Assembly: GCA_943370295.1 (NCBI GenBank)
Contig: CALRQL020000004.1
Coordinates: 62,001 to 126,000, forward strand
Length of the DNA: 64,000 bases
Source: SB11 sp943370295
Lineage (GTDB): Bacteria > Bacteroidota > Bacteroidia > UBA8524
Reading direction: 5' to 3'
Position 1 is the first letter of the stretch. The number at the start of each line of letters is the position of its first letter. The notes beneath the pieces are model-generated. The model did not search any database and had not been told where the DNA came from. It saw only the letters and a program-made list of their open reading frames with translations. Positions 1-9,000 of this stretch are shown piece by piece. The position numbers and the translations under genes were made by a program.

Positions 1-250
1 CCACGCCCTTGCCGCTTATTAATATAAGTTTGGCATTTGGATATCGCTTTTTTAATGACACCAATGCATCGCTGGCAAGCAACAAGCTACCAAGCCCCAG
101 CATTTTTATTACAATAATATAATCAGGAGCTTTGTGAAGAGTGTGGTTGCGGCGTAATAGTAAGCCAAGCGGACGTGCCAGCATCAGGTTAAAAATAACC
201 AGCAGGCTACCCAGTACACCGTCAATAAATTGCTTGGCGCGTAGTTTCAT
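1..250 (-). CDS. Glycosyltransferase (GT9/heptosyltransferase-like), N-terminal part
   Basis: Partial gene cut by the left edge of the window; 83 N-terminal residues are visible. It starts with a hydrophobic stretch (residues 12-32) and then shows IVIKMLGLGSLLLASDAL followed by KKRYPNAKLILISG. This resembles the nucleotide-fold entry of ADP-heptose:LPS heptosyltransferase-type (GT9) enzymes, which add sugars to lipopolysaccharide at the inner membrane. The start ATG shares one base with the miaB stop (TAATG arrangement), so the two are probably cotranscribed and translationally coupled. The family call is tentative because only the N-terminus is present. Confidence 0.55.
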   Translation of the reverse strand, partial: MKLRAKQFIDGVLGSLLVIFNLMLARPLGLLLRRNHTLHKAPDYIIVIKMLGLGSLLLASDALVSLKKRYPNAKLILISGKGV

Positions 251-1638
251 TAATTCACAATACGGCCAATAATGCTGGTGGTTGTGCTGCGTTCAATCAA
301 CACATTCACATAATCGCCGGGTTTTGCATTTTCTTTCGGGAAAATAACCGTTACGTTTTGGTCGTTACGGCCTTTGTATTCATCGGCTGATTTTTTTGAG
401 TCGCCCTCAATAAGTACCTTACAAACTTTACCTATGTACTCAGCGTTTTTACGCTTCGACATGTTGTTTTGAAGTGCGATAATTTCTTGTAAGCGGCGTT
501 TTTTTACTTCAGCAGGTATATCATCAGGATATTTACGAGCCGCCAAAGTGCCGGGACGCTCGCTATATTCATACATATACGCAAAATCAAATTTAGCCCA
601 CTCAATAATGCTCAATGTATCTTGGTGTTCTTCTTCGGTTTCACTGCAAAAACCGGCTATTATATCAGTACTGATGCCGCAATCAGGTATAATTTCACGT
701 ATTTTGGTAATACGTTCCATATACCACGCACGGTCGTATGTGCGGTTCATCAAATCTAATATACGACTGTTACCGCTTTGTACCGGTAAGTGTATGTAGT
801 TGCAAATGTTTTCATACTTTACCATAGTGTACAAAACCTCATCGGTAATGTCTTTTGGGTGCGAGGTTGAAAAACGCACACGCAAATCAGGGCTTACCAA
901 TGCCACCATCTCAAGTAATTGTGCAAAGTTTACCGTCTCAGTTTCGTTTTCAGGATTTGCCCATTTATACGAGTCAACATTTTGCCCCAATAAAGTAACT
1001 TCTTTGTAACCCAGTTTTGCCATTTCGGCAGCTTCTGCCACAATGGAGTGTGCATCACGGCTGCGTTCGCGTCCGCGTGTAAAAGGTACTACGCAAAAGC
1101 TGCACATGTTATCGCAGCCCCGCATAATAGATATAAAGGCATTAATACCATTTGTATTAAGGCGCACAGGGGTAATCTCTGCGTAGGTCTCCTCGCGTGA
1201 AAGTAACACATTCACAGCCTTTTGGCCGTCTTCAACTTTAGCAAGCAGGTTAGGTAAATCCCGGTAAGCATCAGGTCCTACTACAATATCTACCATCTTT
1301 TCTTGCTCAAGCAGCTTAGCTTTTAAACGTTCGGCCATGCATCCCAACACACCCACCACAAGGTCGGGGTTGGTTTTTTTCATGCTTTTTAATTCCGCAA
1401 GCCTATTCCAAACCCTGCTTTCTGCATTTTCACGTATGGCACAAGTGTTTAAAAAAATTACATCAGCGCCTTCGTCGTTGGTGATGGTTTTGTAGCCTTC
1501 TTTTGAAAGTATAGAGGCAATAATCTCGCTATCGCTAAAGTTCATAGCACACCCGTAGCTTTCAATATACAGGTTGCGTTGTTGCACATTTGCCGCAACT
1601 GATTGCGGTGCAATAGTTTCCTCGGTTGTTGTTACCAT
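250..1638 (-). CDS. miaB: tRNA-2-methylthio-N6-dimethylallyladenosine synthase MiaB
   Basis: Radical-SAM methylthiotransferase that converts i6A37 to ms2i6A37 in tRNAs reading UNN codons. The 462-aa length is normal for the family. The N-terminal UPF0004 domain has its three cluster cysteines (C30 in YGCAMN, C66 in NTCAIRE, C100 in LGCMAER). The radical-SAM motif GCDNMCSFC gives C175, C179 and C182. The C-terminal part, ending in an ISGR-like IIGRIVN, is the TRAM domain. A perfect -7 box (TATCTTTG) lies just upstream. The downstream glycosyltransferase overlaps by one base. The assignment is secure; MiaB rather than MtaB or RimO is inferred from the YGCAMN motif and length. Confidence 0.95.
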   Translation of the reverse strand: MVTTTEETIAPQSVAANVQQRNLYIESYGCAMNFSDSEIIASILSKEGYKTITNDEGADVIFLNTCAIRENAESRVWNRLAELKSMKKTNPDLVVGVLGCMAERLKAKLLEQEKMVDIVVGPDAYRDLPNLLAKVEDGQKAVNVLLSREETYAEITPVRLNTNGINAFISIMRGCDNMCSFCVVPFTRGRERSRDAHSIVAEAAEMAKLGYKEVTLLGQNVDSYKWANPENETETVNFAQLLEMVALVSPDLRVRFSTSHPKDITDEVLYTMVKYENICNYIHLPVQSGNSRILDLMNRTYDRAWYMERITKIREIIPDCGISTDIIAGFCSETEEEHQDTLSIIEWAKFDFAYMYEYSERPGTLAARKYPDDIPAEVKKRRLQEIIALQNNMSKRKNAEYIGKVCKVLIEGDSKKSADEYKGRNDQNVTVIFPKENAKPGDYVNVLIERSTTTSIIGRIVN

Positions 1639-1648
1639 AAAGAATTTG

Positions 1649-1656
1649 CAAAGATA
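1649..1656 (-). promoter_or_regulatory. miaB -7 promoter element
   Basis: On the minus strand this reads TATCTTTG, a perfect match to the Bacteroidota -7 consensus TAnnTTTG. Ten bases separate it from the miaB ATG, so the predicted 5' leader is only about six bases. No clear -33 TTG was found. Confidence 0.6.
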
Positions 1657-1913
1657 AAATTTAAAGCGTTAAAATTTTTTAAGAATTATAAAGCCAATTG
1701 GTAATAAAAAGGGCAGGCATGATGCAATAGATAGGGATGCATTTGTTTTACACACAAAAAATTTTAAAAAACTCCGGCTGCCCGCCCTTTAGCTTTTTAT
1801 AAACAATACAATAAATGATAGGGTATTGTATTAAAATACCGTTTCAAACTTATCCTATCGTTTTTGCATAAAACAGAGTGAAATCACCCTTTTTATAGGT
1901 AACTAGTGTATGT

Positions 1914-1953
1914 AAAACAGTAAAAGCAGGCATTTGCCTGCTTTTACTGTTTT
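1914..1953. terminator. Intrinsic terminator of the LruC operon
   Basis: A perfect 19-bp inverted repeat (arms 1914-1932 and 1935-1953, core GTAAAAGCAGGCA) with a two-base centre. The arms begin with AAAA and end with TTTT, so it can end transcription in both directions. It begins about 30 bases after the stop of the minus-strand LruC gene, which is the likely user. Confidence 0.8.
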
Positions 1954-1981
1954 ATAATCTGTTAGTTATGTTAATTATAAT

Positions 1982-3469
1982 CTATCGGCTATATATGAAT
2001 TTTTGGTTACGATATCCGCTTTGATCCATGTACCAGTCTTCGTAACTTCTTCCTTCGCTTTCGGCCCACTTCACAAAGTAAGGGAATGCGTTAGAGAACT
2101 CAACTTTTTCAGCGGCATAAGGTATACTCCTTGATACTGAAATCATCCAAGGCAAATTATTTTGAGAACGGTAATAACGGTTACTTCCGGGTTCAGAAGC
2201 ATCATCACCTGTGCCGAATAATTTTTGCGTAGCCATTGAGGTAGGTTGTTTATCAATTAAATGTATCTCTTTGGTACGGTCTTGGTTAACAACTAAATAC
2301 GGATTAATACGGTCTATTTTAATAAAGTTCTCATATGATATGGCACCACCTGCAGCAGGTTGGCCTTTATCCATAAAAGTAACAACTACAGTCATACTAT
2401 CATAGGCAGCATTTGGTGATGCAGGGTTAGTGTTTATCCCCCCTGTACCGCCGGGATAAGTTAGTACGTTGTAAGCATCATCAAAAAATGGAATACTCGC
2501 ATACGCAGGTCCTTCTTCAGTACCATTGCTTCTAACTTTAAATACTTTGCCATTCAATTTGTTTCCTGTTACACTTATAATGCTTGAGGCATCAATTTCA
2601 GTAAGCTCACAGGCAAAGCCGTTGTGGAAACTGCCGCCAATGGCTCGTGTTACAATTTCAAACTTTAGCTCCACCACATTATTATCCGCATTGGCAACAA
2701 CCAACAACCTATAGTCAACAACCAAATCGTTAAAGTCAAAATCGCCGCGGTTGGGCCATAAATCTTCGCACAAAAGGGTACTAAACTGTTCGCCTCTCAA
2801 GTAATACTTAAATGCCCTGTACCTGTCTTCGTCAAAAGCATCGTCTTCATCAGCCACACCGTCGCTATCAGTATCAACAATGGTTGAAAGCGGTAAGCAG
2901 TTATTAGAAGGGTCGGCCCAATAAGTGCCTGGTATCACTATATCATCAATGTTACAGCGGTTATTACCACCTGTGCCCAAAAAGCTAATCATTACTTTGT
3001 AGGGAGTGTTGTTGTTTGCAATAGCACTGGGTATTGCATAGCTGATACTCTGAACACTAGTATTTATCGATGACCAGTTATAACTAAACGAGTCAGTATA
3101 AACGGCACCTTCTCCGGTTGTTGTATTATTTGGGTTGTACGTAATAAACCTGATACGAACCGTTTTTGTAGTTCCCGATGTGTTCTCAAGCTTTGCTTTA
3201 AAAGTAATATTACCACTTCCTAATTTAAGAAACGGAGATTTTATCCAAGAGGCCAAGGGTGAAGGGTTAGACATTGAGTTGCTGCGCCCTACCCACTTAT
3301 CGGTAATCAGATGTGCTGATGTGCTGCTGTAACTTACAGCACCAAACACCCAGCAGTTGCCGGTTTCTTTACTGCGGTCACCGCTTTCAAAATTTAGCGT
3401 TAACTGTGCATTAGCACTTAAGCTACAAAGCCCTAAAAATATGGCTATGAATGTATATATACGTTTCAT
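1982..3469 (-). CDS. Secreted LruC-domain protein
   Basis: A 495-aa exported protein with a signal peptide ending in SANAQ (about residue 21). The middle holds a calcium-binding-like acidic motif, DTDSDGVADEDDAFDED, followed by the LruC hallmark NRGDFDFNDLVVDYR and the segment SFHNGFACEL. LruC-domain proteins are surface-associated proteins of unknown role known from Leptospira and many Bacteroidota. The N-terminal third looks like a beta-rich, possibly carbohydrate-binding or adhesive module. It is preceded by a small lipoprotein gene 25 bases upstream, and both probably share one transcript. The biochemical role is unknown. Confidence 0.8.
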   Translation of the reverse strand: MKRIYTFIAIFLGLCSLSANAQLTLNFESGDRSKETGNCWVFGAVSYSSTSAHLITDKWVGRSNSMSNPSPLASWIKSPFLKLGSGNITFKAKLENTSGTTKTVRIRFITYNPNNTTTGEGAVYTDSFSYNWSSINTSVQSISYAIPSAIANNNTPYKVMISFLGTGGNNRCNIDDIVIPGTYWADPSNNCLPLSTIVDTDSDGVADEDDAFDEDRYRAFKYYLRGEQFSTLLCEDLWPNRGDFDFNDLVVDYRLLVVANADNNVVELKFEIVTRAIGGSFHNGFACELTEIDASSIISVTGNKLNGKVFKVRSNGTEEGPAYASIPFFDDAYNVLTYPGGTGGINTNPASPNAAYDSMTVVVTFMDKGQPAAGGAISYENFIKIDRINPYLVVNQDRTKEIHLIDKQPTSMATQKLFGTGDDASEPGSNRYYRSQNNLPWMISVSRSIPYAAEKVEFSNAFPYFVKWAESEGRSYEDWYMDQSGYRNQKFIYSR

Positions 3470-3494
3470 TAGTACTACTCTTGTTTAATATTTA

Positions 3495-3896
3495 TTAATC
3501 TTCATTGCCAATTTCGGGGGCAAATTTAAATTTGATGGTTTTTGCAACAACATCAATGCTTTTTGTGATTTTTCCATACTCAATAGTTACTTTTTTCACA
3601 TCGGCAGGCATATCAAACTTTATGTTTAAGTTGTTGCTCATTTTGTGATAAATACTAAAAAGCAATACCCCGTTTTGGTCTTTTACTTTTAATAGGTGTT
3701 TAATTTCAACAGGAACGGGTTGTCCGGTTACATCTAATGTAACTTGTTGGGTGGTACTCCAGTCAAAAGCGGCAGAAGGATTTAACTCATTAATAGTTGA
3801 AGCACTTTTAGCTGGGGCAGCGTTGTTGCTATCTTTCTTACAACTGCTTACCATGCCAAGTAGCACAGTGAGTGATAAAAACAGTAGTTTTTTCAT
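3495..3896 (-). CDS. Small lipoprotein upstream of the LruC protein
   Basis: A 133-aa protein with a clear lipoprotein signal: a hydrophobic stretch ending in MVSSCKKDSNN, with C19 as the lipidated cysteine. The rest is predicted to be periplasmic or surface-exposed, with a beta-rich pattern and no family that I recognise. It is followed 25 bases later by the LruC-domain gene. Paired lipoprotein and LruC-type genes suggest that the two act together at the cell envelope, but this is inference. Function unknown. Confidence 0.75.
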   Translation of the reverse strand: MKKLLFLSLTVLLGMVSSCKKDSNNAAPAKSASTINELNPSAAFDWSTTQQVTLDVTGQPVPVEIKHLLKVKDQNGVLLFSIYHKMSNNLNIKFDMPADVKKVTIEYGKITKSIDVVAKTIKFKFAPEIGNED

Positions 3897-3917
3897 TTTC
3901 GTAGGTTATTTCAACAT

Positions 3918-3925
3918 CAAAGATA
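3918..3925 (-). promoter_or_regulatory. -7 element of the lipoprotein/LruC operon
   Basis: Minus-strand TATCTTTG, a perfect TAnnTTTG match, 21 bases before the lipoprotein ATG. A TGTG (one change from TTTG) lies 19 bases further upstream, the expected -33 spacing. Confidence 0.6.
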
Positions 3926-4123
3926 AATGCACTTAAACCAATTACACACTTAAATTATTTAAATGGCTTTAACATTTATTTTAATGGTTTTTGTGGTGTA
4001 ATTTTTGAGATATTATTTGTAAAAATTGGTGTAATGTTAGCTATGCAGTTAACCTAATCGATAAAAAACCAAAACAGTTAGCTTTTTATAAACTATAATT
4101 GTAATCTGCAATATGTGCAGATG

Positions 4124-4141
4124 ACGGACAGGAGGGTCCGT
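4124..4141 (+). promoter_or_regulatory. Hairpin presenting AGGAGG in its loop
   Basis: ACGGAC (4124-4129) and GTCCGT (4136-4141) form a perfect 6-bp stem whose six-base loop is exactly AGGAGG, the Shine-Dalgarno core. The loop ends 21 bases before the preferred ATG at 4157, too far for ordinary pairing with the 16S tail. The function is unproven; the exact match of a strong SD core in a loop is unusual in a group that rarely uses SD sequences. Confidence 0.4.
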
Positions 4142-4156
4142 GCACGAACAATTTGT

Positions 4157-5080
4157 ATGCGTAGAGTTTTAATTACAGGAAGCAATGGGTTGTTGGGTCA
4201 AAAATTACTTGATTTATATCTGGGGAAGAGGGATGCACAGCTTATAGCTACTTCTCGGGGGGCGAACCGCTACAATGCGTTTGAAGGATATGGGTATACA
4301 TATCAGGAAATGGATGTAACCAATAAGGATGAGGTGGTACTGAATATTATGCGGTATTGCCCCACGGCAGTTATCAATACTGCCGCCATGACCAACGTGG
4401 ATACTTGCGAGAATGAAAATGAGGCTTGTGATAAGTTGAATGTTGACTCTGTTAAATATTTGGTGGAGGCTTGCAATCAGTTTGATGTACACCTTATACA
4501 TTTATCAACCGATTTTATTTTTGATGGTGAAAATGGCCCTTACACTGAAGAGGCCACACCAAATCCGTTGAGTTATTACGGTGAAAGTAAGCTAAAGGCT
4601 GAACAATATATTATTGAAAACAGTAAAAACTGGGCAATATTACGAACCGTATTAGTATACGGTGTTGCTAATGATATGAGCCGCAGCAATATTGTGCTTT
4701 GGGCCAAAGGCTCACTTGAGCAGGGCAAGCAAATTAATGTGGTTGACGACCAATACCGCACCCCTACACTTGCTGAAGATTTAGCAATGGGTTGTTACCT
4801 GGCTGAAATGAAACAAGCCCAAGGGATTTATAACATTAGCGGTAAGGATTTTATGAATGTGTACGAGTTGGCACAGCGAGTGGCTGATTTTTGGGAACTT
4901 GATAAAAACCTGATAGGCAGAGCTGACAGCAGTACGTTTACGCAACCTGCTAAGCGTCCGCCACGAACCGGTTTCGACCTTACGAAATCTCGGGAGAAAC
5001 TGGGATTTGAGCCCCATAGTTTTGAGGAGGGACTTGCCGTGGTTGACGAGCAGTTAAATAAATCGGCAAGCGCGTTTTAG
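4157..5080 (+). CDS. RmlD-like sugar nucleotide reductase (extended SDR)
   Basis: A 307-aa NAD(P)-dependent reductase of the dTDP-4-dehydrorhamnose reductase type. The Rossmann motif GSNGLLG starts at residue 8; the region around LSTDFIFDGENGPYTEE and the YYGESKLKAE catalytic Tyr-Lys pair are typical of RmlD. A longer frame opens at GTG 4115, but the ATG at 4157 puts the glycine motif at the usual distance from the N-terminus, so 4157 was chosen. No rml partners lie nearby, so the substrate is uncertain. The gene is convergent with clpS. Confidence 0.8.
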   Translation: MRRVLITGSNGLLGQKLLDLYLGKRDAQLIATSRGANRYNAFEGYGYTYQEMDVTNKDEVVLNIMRYCPTAVINTAAMTNVDTCENENEACDKLNVDSVKYLVEACNQFDVHLIHLSTDFIFDGENGPYTEEATPNPLSYYGESKLKAEQYIIENSKNWAILRTVLVYGVANDMSRSNIVLWAKGSLEQGKQINVVDDQYRTPTLAEDLAMGCYLAEMKQAQGIYNISGKDFMNVYELAQRVADFWELDKNLIGRADSSTFTQPAKRPPRTGFDLTKSREKLGFEPHSFEEGLAVVDEQLNKSASAF

Positions 5081-5110
5081 GCAAACGCTTTCTTTTACTT
5101 TACTTTTTTA

Positions 5111-5395
5111 TTACTCAATAACGGCTGACAATCCCCTATCGGTTAGTGCTGTGCACATGGGAGCCAGTTTTTCAGCTTCACCTTCTTTTACAATGGCTTT
5201 GCCTTTATAGTGTACTAATACGGCAAGCTGTTCAGCCTGCAACTCATCGTGTTTGCATATTTCCATCAGGCAATCAATAACAAAGTCAAAAGTATTAACA
5301 TCGTCATTGTATAAAACCAGCTTGCGTGTTTCGGTAAGTAACTCAAGCAGGTCAACATCTTCAAAAGTTTCAATTGAAGTTCCGCTCATGTTCAT
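5111..5395 (-). CDS. clpS: ATP-dependent Clp protease adaptor ClpS
   Basis: A 94-aa N-recognin that hands N-degron substrates to ClpAP or ClpCP. The family motif LVLYNDDVNTFDFVIDCL (residues 27-44) carries the Asn-Asp residues that bind the substrate N-terminus, followed by the usual helix-rich core with EQLAVLVHYKGKAIVKEG. It is the last gene of the tpiA-prmA-plsY operon, 18 bases after plsY. Length and motif match the family well. Confidence 0.93.
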   Translation of the reverse strand: MNMSGTSIETFEDVDLLELLTETRKLVLYNDDVNTFDFVIDCLMEICKHDELQAEQLAVLVHYKGKAIVKEGEAEKLAPMCTALTDRGLSAVIE

Positions 5396-5413
5396 AAAAC
5401 TACTCTCCTATAT

Positions 5414-6064
5414 TTATTGGTTTTGCCTATGTTTTCTAAAAATCTTGGCTTTGTTTTCGGTACCGTTCACCAATTTGCGAATGTTTTTTTGGTGGGTTAA
5501 AATTACCAAAAACGCAGCTGTTATACCAAAGGCGATAAACAGGGGTACCTTTTCGTGAAATACATATACAATAAGAAACGGAAATGATACCGCTGCAAGT
5601 ATAGACCCTAATGATACGTATCGTGTTGTAAAGAGAATAAACAAAAATATGGCCAAACAAAGCAAAGCCGGTTGGTAATCAATGCACACAATCATTCCAA
5701 ACAGTGTAGCGATACCTTTACCGCCTTTAAACTGTGCAAAAATGGGAAACAAGTGTCCCACAACTGCCAATAAACCATAAAGCAGTTGCAAGTTCACATA
5801 TTTAAAGGGGTTATCCTTTGGCACCACGCCTGTTAAATTTACTAAGTATGCTGCAAAAAAGCCTTTTAGCATATCCATCAGCAGCACGATGCTGCCTGCT
5901 TTTTTGCCCAATACCCTAAAGGTGTTGGTAGCTCCGGCATTGCCGCTGCCATAGTCGCGCACATCAATACCATACATAGCCCTGCCTATCCAAACCGCGC
6001 TGGGAATAGATCCCAAAAGGTAGGCCACAGGGCTCAATAAGGTGATTAAAAGCAATTCGTTCAT
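5414..6064 (-). CDS. plsY: Acyl-phosphate:glycerol-3-phosphate acyltransferase PlsY
   Basis: Integral inner-membrane enzyme that transfers an acyl group from acyl-phosphate to glycerol-3-phosphate, the first step of phospholipid synthesis in most bacteria. At 216 aa it has the expected motifs: GSIPSAVWIGR near the N-terminus, YGSGNAGATNTFRVLG in the first cytosolic loop and FKGGKGIAT in the second. Several hydrophobic segments span the protein. It follows the 1457-aa secreted protein gene by six bases and precedes clpS by 18, so it sits inside the operon. Confidence 0.95.
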   Translation of the reverse strand: MNELLLITLLSPVAYLLGSIPSAVWIGRAMYGIDVRDYGSGNAGATNTFRVLGKKAGSIVLLMDMLKGFFAAYLVNLTGVVPKDNPFKYVNLQLLYGLLAVVGHLFPIFAQFKGGKGIATLFGMIVCIDYQPALLCLAIFLFILFTTRYVSLGSILAAVSFPFLIVYVFHEKVPLFIAFGITAAFLVILTHQKNIRKLVNGTENKAKIFRKHRQNQ

Positions 6065-6070
6065 GGTGTA

Positions 6071-9000
6071 TTATTCGGTTTCAAAACTACGCAAAAATTT
6101 CTTTCTGCCCTGTTCAGTGGCTAAACCTATACTAAATGTGTCTTTGGTGTACTTTTCAAGGTTTTCTTTGATAATGTTCATAAAGTCATTATCGGTTGAA
6201 AGCACATATAATTTGTTGCGAACATAATTAAAGAAATACCAATCATCACTACCCGATTCAATGTAGAAGGTAATTTCATCACCGCTACGCTTGCGCTCAA
6301 TTTCTATATTCACGCTCATTTTCTTTCCTAATTTGTCTTTACCAAGGTTTGATAAACCAAAGTTTCCTTCAGCCTTAAACGATTTGGTTTTGGGACTCCA
6401 AACAAAATCAACATCGGTAAAGAAAAGTGTTTTGGCCAACTCACTAATAGGTTCTACACGACCTGTTTTTTCGATACTTTCTTTGGCTTTGGCAAATGCT
6501 TTTTCGTCCAATATCTCTGCCAACGCTTTTTCTAAGAAAGGTTCAGTTTCGTTTGAAGAGATATTTCCCGTGCCGTTGGCTACCAATTGGTCGAACATGC
6601 GTTTTAGGGCAGGCTCAGGGAAGGGGAAATCAAGCAACAGGATTGATTTAATCTCAAACGAAGAGTCTTTTAATGAGTGGGTAACATTACCCGCAGTACT
6701 CATTTTAAGCTCGCCTGTGTTCACCCCAAAGTTTACATTACCCTCGCCATACATTTCGCCATCCTTGTGGTTATAGCTAAAGTAGTTTCCTTTAGGACTA
6801 TTCGCGTATAGTTTTTGTGAATCAGCGTAGATAAACTCGCCGGCAGCATCATCGTAGAAGAATACGCCTTTGTTTACATTTAATATTTCACCGTCAGAGT
6901 AGTTACGCTTGCGGCTAAATATGTTGCTGTACATAAGTGCAGTATCGTTTGCTACGCAGAAACCGGTGAACAGGTCTTTTTTATCATCGTTTTTTGGCTC
7001 AACCACTTGTAAGAACACAGAGTCAGGCGCGATAATCTGCCTGTGGCGCACCCACCAAGTAAGCGGGGGGTCAACTTCTGTATCGGCCATAAAGAACCCG
7101 TCAAAATCAAGTCCTCGGTTAGCACCAGTCAGTATCACATCCCCGCGGTATTTTATGCGCGGCGATAGTGTGAAATCGTGCGGAATGTTAATAGTACCTC
7201 TGGCAACCGTTTGTTTGGTCAGCTTTTCAGCTCTTACATCGTTAAACAATATTTTGTTCTTTTTGCCTGAACGGTCAACGTAGTCATAATAGCCATCTCC
7301 ATAGTATTGGTATTTGCCGGCTACATACAGTTTACAATCGTACAAAGTGTGGTATTTGTTGGCAGTATCAACCAATAGTTTTGCTTTGCGCAAAGTATCC
7401 ATTGCACCATATTGGCGTATTACAACCTTGCCGCTATCAGGGATTGCGCGGGCATCGGCAATGTTTATGTAAGGCACTTTATTAGCATACAGTACAAAGT
7501 CTTTTAAGTCATACAATGCATCCTTCGACATGAAGTTAAGCGAGTCTTGCGCACCATTGGTAGATACAAAGTATTGCTTCTCTTCCGGTGTTCCCGGAGG
7601 GGCAATAAAGCGCAAGGTTTTGGCTTTAATATCCCATTTAAACTCGTTTAGCGAGCCTTTGTATGAGTTGTAAGGGAACTCAGAGTTGGCACCATCACCT
7701 AAAGCTTTAAAGTCACCGATACGTTTTTCCATGTTTACGTCGGCTTTCACATTTATAGCCCTAAATGCATATTTACTGGTATCAATTGATTTGATAACAA
7801 GGGTAGAGGTATCCGCGTTAAATTTCTTTTGGCCAAGGCTCATGTTTCGCGAACCAAGTATGGCATCGTTAAAGTGCATATCACCATTGGCTTTTGAACC
7901 TTTTTTACCCAAAATATACTCGCCAAAAAACTTAGCATCGGTATATAGGCTCATGGGTTCATCAATGGTAAATTGGCTCATGCGGTCGTTGTAGGGTTCC
8001 CAGTGGGTGTAAACGTTTTTGCCTTTAACACCGGGGTTAAGTGTACTTTCTTTCAAATCAAACGATTCACTAAAACCATTGGTAGAATCAGGGAACAGTG
8101 TAAACTTATCCGATTTGGTTACCGAACCCGCAAAGCTGATTTCGCCTGTACCAAACAACCCTTTGTTGCTCAGGTTCATGGTCATGGTAGTGTTTCCTGT
8201 GCCCCTATACATGGGTAGGGTAGCTGTTTTGATGAACCCAAGCGAGTAATCGTCCATCAGAACAAGAGTTTCGCGCATTTCAGGGAAAATATCCGCCGAA
8301 GTAAACGTACCGGGGAAACGAAGACCCGAACGTGAGAAGTTATCTAAACTGTCGATGGTAAAGGGGTCAACGCTAAAGTAAAAGTTACTGCGTTTATATA
8401 CCCCGCCAAATGTGGTGTAGTAATCGTAGTAAACCTTTGAACCCTTGTTACTTTTAAAAATGGGGTATTCAGAATATTCTTTCAATCCTGATTTGTTGTA
8501 TTGTTGGTCAATAAACAACGTACCGCTAATGTCTTGCAGTACCGAGTTTACTTTTACAAGGTTGTTGTTTTCATCTGGGAAGAACAAACGCATAGAGTCT
8601 ACGTTGTTCATGTCAATTGTAAACTTTTGGTAGTTGAAGCTAAAACCTTTACCAAAAAACTCGAAACGACCTGCCCTTACTTTACCTTCCAGTTTCATTT
8701 CGCGGTTTCCGCGCAGTGTAAAACGTTGTTCGGTAGGTATTACAAATACGGTTTGCGAATCAGAGAATTTTACTTGCGGCACCCCTTCGATTTTCATATC
8801 GAAGTTTTCAAGGTTAATGCTGGCATTGGGTAAACCACCGATAACAGATTGAAAGCTGATTACGTCATAATCAGTACGGCCAAAGTGAGAGTTTACATAG
8901 TTGAATGTTTTCTCATAAATCTGTACAAATTGAGAAGGACCGTAGTATTTTATGAAGCCTGCATCGTGCAGGGTGATAAACTGTGGGATAAGATTATCAA

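Larger units (their letters stand above)
1639..1981. other. Noncoding stretch between miaB and the LruC gene
   Basis: About 340 bases without a credible reading frame. It holds the miaB promoter, an imperfect long-range inverted repeat (AAAGGGCAGGC at about 1708-1718 against GCCCGCCCTTT at about 1780-1790, closing a roughly 60-base AT-rich loop), a nested pair of short inverted repeats (GGTATT 1822-1827 with AATACC 1835-1840, enclosed by GATAGG 1817-1822 and CCTATC 1854-1859), and the terminator at 1914-1953. On the minus strand the first repeat is followed by a T-rich run, so it may be a second terminator. Confidence 0.5.

Noticed and set aside
5436..5660. A 74-codon minus-strand frame within plsY
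   Set aside because: It lies in another frame of a secure gene and has no promoter or homology that I can recognise.
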